A program made the translations under genes and the position numbers. A stretch of DNA of 64,000 bases from Heliocidaris tuberculata (Eukaryota > Echinodermata > Echinoidea > Camarodonta > Echinometridae). The DNA is taken from assembly GCA_025618425.1 (NCBI GenBank), contig CM046852.1, positions 197,704-261,703 on the forward strand. The letters are read 5' to 3'. Of the stretch, positions 47,601 to 54,552 are shown one piece after another. Each line of letters opens with the position of its first letter. Position 1 is the first letter of the stretch. The notes below the pieces were generated by a model. That model did no database searches and was not told where the DNA came from. It saw nothing but the letters and a program-made list of their open reading frames with translations.

Positions 47601-50600
47601 AACCATTAAAAGTGTGATTCTGAAAAAGGACCTACTGTACATGTACATTGTTCATACATGTAACTACATATGTACATGTACTAGTGACTCCCACAAATTT
47701 AGAAATTAACGGCTGGAGACTAGAGAGAGAGAGAGAAAAAAAAAGGTCATCTCCTGGAACTTGAAATGCAACCAAGACTGCAAAATTTACATAACTTTTC
47801 TGTTTTTTACTCAATAGCCCTGTTCATAGTCCACTAAAAGTGTTCATATAGATCTTAAAATATATCCACATGTTGCGTCCAGACAGGTTGGTTATCGAGA
47901 CAGATAATTTTCAGAAAGAATGTCAAACAATTTTCCTTTCAAGATTTCATCAATCTTCCGAAAGGTATGTTGACAATATTCTAAGTTATACATGTACATG
48001 TAAAGGTTGACAAAACTTACAGAATCTACGTGATGAAAATTCAGTGTCGATCATGACAGTTTCATTTTTTTCTATTTAACAGATATTACAAGAATACAAG
48101 TTTAATTATACTCTCTTAACCCTCTCAAGACAATTGACCACATTTTGTGGTTTGGCTCAATAACTTTCGATTCAGAGCTCTAAAAAATATACCAGATGCA
48201 TGAGTAGAAAGAGCAAAAATTTCTGCACACACTAATGTATTTTTGTTTCATGACCATATTGCGTTTGATGCCAGGAATTTTTAAAACAAGAATAAGCTTT
48301 AAAATCCTTATATTGGCAACACATTGAGAGGTTTAAAATCATTGTTTTTCATCACAATTGGCAATTTTTCAACTTTTCAACAAAATTTTAAACCATGAAT
48401 ATTGTTTTAACCCTTTCAGGACAGGAATTATTTAAGGGTTAAATTGATCACATTTTGTTTTTCAAATTGGCAACAATAACATTTTTCTCTTAGTGCTACA
48501 TGGTTCTAATAAGGTGTAATGTCTTTGAAAACAATATACATGGTTACAAATTTGTCAAAAAGTTGAAAAAATTGCCAATTGGATAAAAAAACAATGATTT
48601 TGAATCTCTCAAGGTGTTGCCAATTTAATGATTTTAAAGGTTATTCTCATTTTTTAAATTCCTGGCATCAAATGCAATAGGGTCATGCAACAAAAATGGA
48701 CGTAGGATGTGCAGAATTTTTTGCTCTTTCTACTTATGCATCTGGTATATTTTTTAGAGCTCTGAATCAAAAGTTATTGAGCCAAACCACAAAATGTGGT
48801 CAGTTGTCTTGAAAGGGTTAAAAAACATCATACCTTATTAGAACCATGTAGCACTAAAAGAAAAATATAATTATTGCCCATTTGAAGAACAAAATGTGAT
48901 CAATTTAGCCCTTCAATAATTCCTGTCCTGAAAGGGTTAAAGCATAAAAGCGACTCGTGAGTAGACTATTCAACGCACCCGTACGCGCTTGCCAAGATAA
49001 GGGCTCACACACTAAATTTGTTATCTTTTGATGTTTGATAGGTTTTTTTATATTATATCTGGTTCATTCTTTCCACTTTTGTTGGCAGAATTTTAAAACA
49101 GAAAGGCTGTCTACATCTGCAAAATTTGGTCAAATGTGGAGTTTGATCACACTGGAAGCACTGTGTGGTATTGCCTTTATTGGTGAAGGCTCTAGACTCT
49201 TATTAAACGAGAGGTTCTGAACTTCTGACTTATTTGTCTCATTGAGACGTGTATATCATCCGCGTAAATCACCTTCTGAAAAGCACCCTAAACAGGGATT
49301 CCAGTAGGAGTACTTAGTTTTGATACCCTATACAGGGAAACCCATCTACAATGTAACATCCCTGATTTTTATACCCTTAACGGCGATTTTTGTGGATCTT
49401 CATCTTATCAACTCTGAATTTGATACCCTTTTTCTTGATTTTAGCTGTTTTTGATACCCTAAAAGCGTAACCCGGGTTACGCGCCTAATGCTGAAAAAGT
49501 ACCTTTTTTATCCGTTTTCGTGTACGCGGAAGATGTACAGGTCTCATCAAGACATGCCCCACCCCCGCCATCCAGGAATAATAAATAATTACAGGGCCCT
49601 CAGCCAGGAAGAACAGCAATGATGCTTAGATGTACATGTACATGTAGCTCCCCTGGGTTAACTAAATTATTAGACCTATTACTCGTACATGTACTCCCAC
49701 ACACTTCTGACAGACTGTCTTTTTTTAAAGACTGTGTATGATGGGGGACCTACTGTAAAGCTACGCACTTTGTTTCCAGCAGCTAAAAAAGTCATTTTTG
49801 CAATAATTTATGCAAATTTCTTTTACATGTACAATGTACATGTATGTATCTTGGTTCTACATAGAAAGTGTACTCTGAAATTAAATCCCTGAGAAAAGTA
49901 TGATGGACAAATGTCAATAACATCCATTTTCAAGCCGATGTTGATGCCCATGTCAAATTTTGTTCAATAAAATGAAAGGGTCCTAAAGCTATTAAAGTAA
50001 AAGCAAATCTTAATTTCAAAGCTGACTGATGTGAACTTCACCCCAATTTCCAAATAGCGGTAATATCACAAAAATAAAGGAAAATTACTCATTCTTTATG
50101 ACGAACGTAAATGATAATCTCGTTGCTCAGTCACACCCAAAGTTTGGCACATTGTCAACGAACTCGCCGCATTGCGCGTATTTGCGGGGTGCGTGGCTTT
50201 AGGACCAGCGTACACTGTGTACATGTAGTTCATGTACATGTAGCTTTAAATAGGACATGTACACTCACACTTATGCGAGGTTATTGGAGATAACCTCGCA
50301 CTCTGTACCTTCATACAGTGAGGAATTGCCTCCCATAGCCATAGGCAAGTGTGTGATATCTTGCCCATGCATGCAGGAGAGGAGCAAGATCAGCGACCAA
50401 AGACAGCCTGAAAATTTCACTTGATCAAGATGATAAAGTCTTTAAAGATCCTGTCGAAGGATCTGGCATGAAATTAGATATTCTATCATTCTAAAATGTA
50501 GAAGGAAGTATTTTCTCAAAATTTTGCCGATTAGAGACCTATATTGGTGTTTTTACCTCTTCAACTTAGAGGTCGTGACAGGCCAAAATTGACACAGCCC

Positions 50601-53600
50601 CATATAGTCTAACGTGATGGTCCCTTTGAGTGGGACATGTAATAACTTACATGTAGGACCCCTGATCCACTCTGGGCGTTGTGGCGTGCGCCTGTAATCC
50701 AGCTAACAGTGGAAGTTATAAACTGATTCAGCGGACCCAGGTTCGAAACTGAGTCACGTCTTTCGGATGGTGACGTTAAAGGTCGGTCCCCAGACGTAAA
50801 TAATCATATCTGATTGATACACGTCTGTAAAAAAAAAACCCAATAACACTCACACTGGTGCGAGGTTATTGGAGATGCCCCTGAACATACATGTATGGCT
50901 AGAGTGCCCAAGTCTGCGCACACGCGTAACTGCGGGATTCTGTAAAAACAAAACACGCAACGAACACAAATTTTTCATCCCTATTATAGCAATCGGTATT
51001 CATGCAAAAAATGAGTCAAAATGATGTAAAAGGTCTTTTTTCAGATTTTATTCTCAAGCCTCAAAATGTAGTCTTTCACGTCAAAACTCCCGAACTGCGT
51101 GTAAAATGAATGAGTGCGCAGACATGGGCACCATTGTTTTTTGAACGCTGAAATGACACGGCCGCTGTTTCTTGTGAAAATGGCATTGTTCTTGCTTTAA
51201 TTTTGATGAGATTTTTTGCAAACTTACCCTTTAGAATATCAGAAATAATATAAAACTAAGCTTTAAAGGAATATTGGAGAAATTCTTGTTCATTTTCAGG
51301 TCAAATCTTAGGTGCGCAGACATAGGACTCCCCATCATACATACATGACATATATGTCCATGTAGATCTGGGGTCGGGCTATCTCGGCACTAGGGCGAAC
51401 TCGGCATTGCGCGGTGACTATGTTTCAAGAGTTGAAGTCCATGCTACGCTCCGTAACCTTTTTTAGCCTTAAATTTCATGTTTTGCTTAATTTTACTTCT
51501 TGAAACTGTCAACATTACTTCTCTGCTAAAGTGCTAATCATTTTACACATTGATATCAAATAATTTGAATTTAAGTGTTTTGAAATGTGTAATTAAATGC
51601 GAAATTCACCACAAGTGTTTGCGATCACTTTGACTAGGGTGTCCAGAGAAAAAAATTATTTTTCTTTTTTCAAAATGTTATCAAATTTTCTTTCTGGATT
51701 TGAAAAATAATAACCATCAAACTGATAGAAATTTGATATTTCATGAAAAATTCCATTTAATTACTATAAAATAAGAGAATGAAATCGGACCATTTTTCAG
51801 CTTTTTCCTGCCATAGGCTATGTAGTTAAGAAATGGGACACACACAAATCCAAATTTTGAGCTTCCGAAACCTGTTACGACTTTATACTTAATGTCAAAA
51901 ACTTGATACATGACCAGATAGGAAATTTTACAATCTTTCTGATGGTATGAATTTTTTCAAGGTTTGAATATCAGATCACAGTGCAAAATTGCGAAAAAGT
52001 GACAAAATTTGTGTAAAACAGAAATTTCAGTTTCCCATAGGAAACGCATGGGGAAATGGCAATCTGAATACACACAAATATAAGGGTTTGCAATTTATCT
52101 CTTATTTTAATTTTCTAGTGAGCCTAAAAACTTGCCCCTAGTGTCAAAAGAATGACCAGGATTTTCTCTTTCCATACATTCCAAATAGAGTATGTGCTCC
52201 TGTGGGCGGCCGGTCCCCTGTGAGCAGCCGGCGATGAATAAAAAAAGAAAATTTAAAAAAAAAATTTTGATATCCCTTCAAAAATTACCCTGGACAGTCT
52301 CAGGTAGGTTCTATTGCACCAAAAAACATACTCAGCCAAAGCAGTAAGTATCCTGAATCTCGCTCAACATCATGAGAAATGTACGCCACCAGTCATCGAC
52401 AAAAAAATTGCAGTTTCTTAACTTTTAAGTTAAGAGACTATGACATACTTAAACCAATACTTAAACTTTATTTGTTCAATTTGATGTGTAATTTGATGTT
52501 TATTTAAGAGAATGAAGTTGATGGTCCATGTTTTGCTTCAGAAATTTTTATTTACACTACCACATAGCTGCATGGGGGTGGCCGCTCACCAGTGCCATTT
52601 TTCTGAGTGGGTCTGGTGAGCAGCCACCCTGTGTAAAACGTGTACAAAATGCAGGTTTTTGTAGGAAATTGTAGTCTGCTTTCATTTTGTACAAAATGCA
52701 GGTTTTTGTAGGAAATTGTAATCTGCTTTCATTTTTTGGTCATGGCGTTTGATAGATCATCATGTTTGACAGATTTTATGGGTTTCAACAGAATATTATT
52801 AATTTTTATAAAGTATTGGAATGTATGAAATGTGATATTAATTTTCTTTCACTTAGTCACAAATATGATGCTGAATGCCCGACATATCATGGGCGGCTGC
52901 TCACAGGGGTAGAGGCGGCCGCACACAGGACCCCTAGCACCGTTTTGAAAAATGGACACTACTGACCACGTTATTGGTCAATAATTTTAATTTTGCCTTC
53001 TATTTACTTTAGTAAGCAAGTATTTGGACTATGAATGGATTGTATTGAATTATGTGCGAGTCTTTGATTGATAAATCAGCAAATTCCCTTTAACTTAACC
53101 CTTTCAGGACAGGAATTATTCACAGGCTAAATTGATCACATTTTGTTCTTCAAATTGGCAACAATAATGTTTTTCTTTTAGTGCTACAAGGTCCTAATAA
53201 AATGTAATGTCTTTGAAAACAATATACACGGTCTGAAACTTTGTCAAAAAGTTGAAAAAATTGCCAATTTCGATAAAAAACAATGATTTCGAATCTCTCA
53301 ATGTGTTGCCAATTTAAGGATTTTACAGCTTATTCTCCTTTTTTAATTTCCTGGCATCAAACACGATATGGCCTTGCAACAAAAATGGACACAGTGTGTT
53401 CAGAAATTTTTGCTCTTTCTACTCATGCATCTGGTATATTTTTTAGAGCTCTGAATCAAAAGTTATTGAGGCAAACCAAAAAATGTGGTCAATTGTCTTG
53501 AAGGGGTTAAGCGGCCGCACACCAGAGCCTTTACTCTATGAGATAAAAATTAATTCAGATCACATTGTAATAACAGGATGAATTTGCCCCCCAAATTGTG

Positions 53601-54111
53601 CCATTTTTCCCCCTGAATCAGCACGTTTTTAAGCTGACACTTTTCAGTGTGACTTCGGACACCCTACTTTGACTCTCTGGGCTCACTCCACGGCGATTTT
53701 CCGCCAAGGCCGAGTTCGCCCTAGTGCCGAGTTAGCCCGCATCCGTAGATCTGTACCGCCACACACTACTACAGCCTTTTTTTAGTGCCATAACCACCCC
53801 CCCCCCCCCTTTCCTTCGCATCAAACATGCAACAAAAACACACCATGTGTCACCTACTGTATTGTAATCTACACAAAGCTCGTACCCAAGCATGCAGCAA
53901 CAATACGATTGAACGTCCCCGATTGAACCCACGTCACTGACACAGCCACAGGAAACATCATGAAATGAAGTTGTGCAGCGCATAGTCTATGTAATTGTAA
54001 CTTTTATGAAAATCTAGTACTTACTTTATCGAATAAAACTTGTCCTAAATCCGAATGAGGTATTCTGTATTCTCTCACAACTGATGGACTTTCGCTCACA
54101 AAGCACCACAT
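27425..54111 (-). CDS. MYLIP: FERM and RING domain E3 ubiquitin ligase, MYLIP/IDOL family
   Basis: Nine exons (high to low): 54111-54025, 45937-45747, 44194-44033, 35948-35727, 35027-34844, 31273-31088, 29914-29705, 28562-28452, 27565-27425. All joins are GT/AG and in frame, giving 497 residues and a TGA stop. The start MWCFVSESPSVV, then YFGLRYRSKRGELLWLNLRN and VKFFV match the F1 lobe of MYLIP; HIYYLTLKNRLLLGHY is F2; GYGVEYFSAET to the end of exon 5 is F3. The C-terminus CPCGHMFCC...CPVC is the MYLIP-type RING. In vertebrates this protein ubiquitinates the LDL receptor and binds myosin regulatory light chain; function here is inferred. It is about 50 residues longer than the 445-residue human protein, mainly a Ser/Pro-rich linker. 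The ATG is the first in frame after an upstream TAA at 54183-54181 and has A at -3. Confidence 0.93.
27893..28031. mobile_element. Foldback element, GGGGAGCG type, in last MYLIP intron
   Basis: Same arms and centre (GATTGGCTGAGAGCAAATTT) as 2764-2905. Confidence 0.85.
28452..28562 (-). CDS. MYLIP: MYLIP coding exon 8: pre-RING helix
   Basis: Acceptor gtttgtag, donor gtacgc; 37 codons, phase 0. Encodes EVEMVEKLQDQLSNLQESRL and then CQ. The helix with heptad leucines precedes the RING in MYLIP; the Cys is the first RING zinc ligand. Confidence 0.9.
29279..29688 (+). mobile_element. TTAA MITE family B beside MYLIP exon 7
   Basis: Complete ~410 bp copy with TTAA at both ends and CCCTTTCAGGACA / TTGTCTCGAAAGGG inverted ends. 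Its right edge is 16 nt from the exon 7 splice donor. Confidence 0.88.
29705..29914 (-). CDS. MYLIP: MYLIP coding exon 7: Ser/Pro-rich linker
   Basis: Acceptor ttacag, donor gtaaga; 70 codons, phase 0. Low-complexity Ser/Pro/Gln-rich linker (PPIQIPKPPSATQEDDSSPD) between the FERM and RING parts, likely unstructured. A TTAA-flanked MITE begins 16 nt beyond the donor. Confidence 0.87.
30035..30960 (+). mobile_element. tRNA-SINE split by a 735-bp insertion
   Basis: Left part CTCTCCACCCAGGTGTTAAA to GGCAGGATATATCC; right part from AGACAAAGCTAAAGCTAGG to AAGAACGGTTTATTAT. The insertion between them is listed separately. Confidence 0.6.
30090..30824. mobile_element. Element N inserted in SINE
   Basis: Inverted ends ACCCTTACTGTAGTGGG and CCCAGTACAGTAAGGGT. 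The interior is AT-rich with G and C runs near 30750-30780. Confidence 0.6.
31088..31273 (-). CDS. MYLIP: MYLIP coding exon 6: FERM-distal segment
   Basis: Acceptor cttgtag, donor gtaaga; 62 codons, phase 0. Starts CESVERVVRQQHSHTGFGSF and contains KVFRFDVGHTRRQAYDSAWR, which lines up with the YVFDIKRTSKEVYDHARR segment of MYLIP. Confidence 0.9.
31424..32323 (-). mobile_element. TTAA MITE family B with nested element C
   Basis: TTAACCCTTTCAAGACA at left and CTGTCCTGAAGGGGTTAA at right. Interrupted at 31738-32216. Confidence 0.87.
31738..32216. mobile_element. TTAA MITE family C, nested in B
   Basis: 479 bp flanked by TTAA (31734-31737, 32217-32220). Ends AGTGATTGATTAACTTTGC and GCAAAGTTAATCAATGCCT form a 19-bp inverted repeat with two mismatches. 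Interior is GC-richer than its surroundings. Confidence 0.85.
32543..32959 (+). mobile_element. TTAA MITE family B
   Basis: Complete copy, TTAA at 32543 and 32956, usual inverted ends. Confidence 0.88.
33090..33560. repeat. Tandem repeat, 118-bp unit, about four copies
   Basis: ACATTCCCCTTCGA recurs at about 33167, 33285, 33403 and 33521, a constant 118-bp step; units three and four are almost identical. Confidence 0.9.
34844..35027 (-). CDS. MYLIP: MYLIP coding exon 5: FERM F3
   Basis: Acceptor ttcacacag, donor gtaagt; phase 2 in, phase 0 out. Encodes SIKYEDISKVSYHQNHFSVH and AQALFRAFTESHTFFR, the F3 strands and C-terminal helix. In vertebrate MYLIP this lobe binds the LDL-receptor tail. 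Confidence 0.92.
35622..35690. repeat. (TAC)n microsatellite near MYLIP exon 4 donor
   Basis: About 20 uninterrupted trinucleotides, reading (GTA)n on the MYLIP strand, starting about 37 nt into the intron. Confidence 0.9.
35727..35948 (-). CDS. MYLIP: MYLIP coding exon 4: FERM F2-F3
   Basis: Acceptor gcacacag, donor gtgagg; phase 2 on both sides. Encodes TLSEVLTAHRDV, LSGYGVEYFSAETKERVQ and VVIGVCTTGLQIL. GYGVEY..(A/D)(E/S) followed by the IGV..G strand is the F2-F3 junction of FERM domains. Confidence 0.92.
36366..36503. mobile_element. Foldback element, GGGGAGCG type
   Basis: Near-perfect inverted repeat of AGGGGAGCGTTTCATCAAGC with the CAGCCAATCAGATGCAAGG centre. Confidence 0.87.
37186..37285. 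repeat. (TC)n-rich stretch
   Basis: Interrupted TCTC runs, low-complexity. Confidence 0.85.
38697..39600 (-). mobile_element. Element A copy 3
   Basis: Full copy in MYLIP intron 3: ACAAGTGAATGAG start with the ATTACGCAATGCGTAAT palindrome, four ~145 bp units, (GGAC)n(AC)n, and the GTCCCC...GGGGAC hairpin end followed by A7. Confidence 0.88.
39724..40138 (-). mobile_element. TTAA MITE family B
   Basis: Complete inverted copy: TTAACCCTTTCAAGACAA to CTGTCCTGAAAGGGTTAA. Confidence 0.88.
40138..41297. mobile_element. Large foldback element (outer)
   Basis: Ends AAGGAGAATGAAACCCTGGG and CCCAGGGTTTTATTCTCTTT. Arms of roughly 250 bp contain ATCCTCAAATTGGCAATG and its inverse; the right arm is split by a second foldback. 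Confidence 0.8.
40696..41261. mobile_element. Large foldback element (inner, related family)
   Basis: Ends AAAGGAAACCAAAACCCAAG and CTTGGGTTTTGGTTTCCTTT are perfect inverses, with long arms (GATCCTCAAATTGGCAAAAT). Shares blocks with the outer element. Confidence 0.87.
42148..42523. mobile_element. 376-bp palindrome / foldback element
   Basis: GCCGGAATTCACAAAGGTG at left and CACCTTTGTGAATTCCGGC at right; arms continue with AAGATCCAATAATGAAC and ACCATGGTTTA blocks inverted on both sides. Confidence 0.88.
42885..44032. repeat. Exon-derived ~52-bp minisatellite in MYLIP intron 3
   Basis: About 20 diverged units with consensus CTTACCTAAGATCTGGTAGG then ATAGTGTGGTACTGTGGTAT and GAACACA. The first ~40 nt equal the donor and last ~34 nt of coding exon 3 (44027-44066). 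One unit is split by a foldback at 43494-43640. Confidence 0.88.
43494..43640. mobile_element. Foldback element, GGGCCCCGTTGCACAAAA type
   Basis: Inverted arms CTTGCGTTTGAACGCAAC / GTTGCGTTTCAACGCAA, centre CAGCCAATCAGAAGTG. Inserted in a minisatellite unit between AAGATCTG and TGGTAGGAT. Confidence 0.9.
44033..44194 (-). CDS. MYLIP: MYLIP coding exon 3: FERM F2
   Basis: Acceptor tccacag, donor gtaagt; phase 2 on both sides. Encodes RHIYYLTLKNRLLLGHY and LIAQAELGDADQTLPTQYHTILPDL. Its last ~34 nt plus donor are the seed of the adjoining intronic minisatellite (42885-44032). Confidence 0.92.
44805..44910 (-). mobile_element. SINE 3'-end fragment
   Basis: (AAT)n then AAACTGTTTTTGTATAGTTC and TTATTATTACCCTACG, the inverted SINE tail. 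Confidence 0.6.
45747..45937 (-). CDS. MYLIP: MYLIP coding exon 2: FERM F1
   Basis: Acceptor ttttag, donor gtatca; phase 0 in, phase 2 out. Encodes VCEDLGLLEKTYFGLRY, LLWLNLRNPLG and LSLQVKFFVSPQELQQP. The YFGL, LWLNL and VKFFV blocks are characteristic of the F1 lobe. Confidence 0.93.
46632..47002 (+). mobile_element. MITE family I, copy 1
   Basis: Ends AGTAACTTTGTGGAGGCTTG and TCAAGCCT...GGTACC; shares TGTCTTGTATAATGATGTTC and GGCCAGGCAGCTCAGATTTT with 57114-57512. Confidence 0.75.
47061..47387 (+). mobile_element. hAT-like MITE family D, copy 1
   Basis: 327 bp; long inverted ends beginning CGGGCTAACTCGGCACTAGG. Flanked by a perfect 8-bp duplication AGGCCCAC (47053-47060, 47388-47395). 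Confidence 0.9.
48116..48940 (-). mobile_element. TTAA MITE family B, host copy
   Basis: TTAACCCTCTCAAGACA to CTGTCCTGAAAGGGTTAA, split by another B copy at 48407-48821. Confidence 0.88.
48407..48821 (+). mobile_element. TTAA MITE family B nested in B, opposite orientation
   Basis: TTAACCCTTTCAGGACAG to TTGTCTTGAAAGGGTTAA, with the TTAA duplicated at both edges. Confidence 0.9.
50673..50838 (+). mobile_element. SINE with 7SL-like 5' end and A tail
   Basis: Begins GGGCGTTGTGGCGTGCGCCT, GTAATCCAGCTA, close to the first part of 7SL RNA, then a perfect tRNA-type B box GGTTCGAAAC (50740-50749), ending in a 10-A tract. Confidence 0.6.
51636..53665. mobile_element. Element E, 2-kb DNA transposon derivative nested in D
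   Basis: Ends AGGGTGTCC and GGACACCCT, flanked by ACTTTGACT on both sides (51627-51635, 53666-53674). Contains several GCGGCCGC/GGCGGCTGCTCACAG words, a 45-bp tandem duplication near 52646-52735, and a nested B copy. No transposase frame was seen. Confidence 0.82.
53095..53510 (+). mobile_element. TTAA MITE family B nested in element E
   Basis: Complete copy, TTAA at both ends, CCCTTTCAGGACAGGAATT start and TTGTCTTGAAGGGG end. Confidence 0.9.
54025..54111 (-). CDS. MYLIP: MYLIP coding exon 1: start of FERM F1
   Basis: ATG at 54111-54109 with context CCACAATG; donor gtaagt. 29 codons: MWCFVSESPSVV through LGQVLFDK, ending in phase 0. An in-frame TAA upstream with no intervening ATG supports this start. 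Confidence 0.88.
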
Positions 54112-54429
54112 TGTGGTGAAAAATTTGATAACATATCGTCTCCCTAGCCTTTCGTTCCCATGCACAGCAGAATAATGGCATTATATCCGCAGCGATATAT
54201 CACGCGCGCGCATGCAGTGCATGCTGTACCATAGTGCTGTACACGGTCAACGCAAATAAACTAGCAGCGCACGTACGTACCATTGCAGTGCATGGTGCAT
54301 ACATTATCATCGTACATACCGTACGTCGACGCGACCGTACCATAAACCAAATACTAGATCGCTGAACAGAAAGCAAAACGACTTTTCTGGAGTCAGGGGG
54401 AGCTAGGGGGCGTTATTCATTTTTTTCAT

Positions 54430-54552
54430 AGAGATCCTATAATAGGATCTCTAGTATTGTTTGGGGGGGGGGGGGGGTTCATAAAGATCCTTTAAAAAAA
54501 AAAATCATAGAGATCCTATAATAAGTTATTATAGGATCTCTATGATTTTTTT
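54430..54552. repeat. Two related palindromes upstream of MYLIP
   Basis: 54430-54452 is a perfect palindrome with 11-nt arms reading AGAGATCCTAT. 54498-54524 and 54526-54552 are perfect 27-nt arms around one G and contain the same ATAGAGATCCTATAAT core. A G run lies between them. They sit about 320-440 nt upstream of the MYLIP start codon. Confidence 0.8.

Larger units (their letters stand above)
51370..53744 (-). mobile_element. hAT-like MITE family D, copy 2, enlarged by nested insertions
   Basis: Same ends as copy 1, flanked by 8-bp duplication GTAGATCT (51362-51369, 53745-53752). Interior broken at 51636-53665. Confidence 0.9.

Noticed and set aside
31433..53501. Repeated ~72-codon frames starting MILNLSMCCQFKDF-like (31433, 39733, 53283)
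   Set aside because: They are the same stretch of the family B MITE, not a conserved gene.
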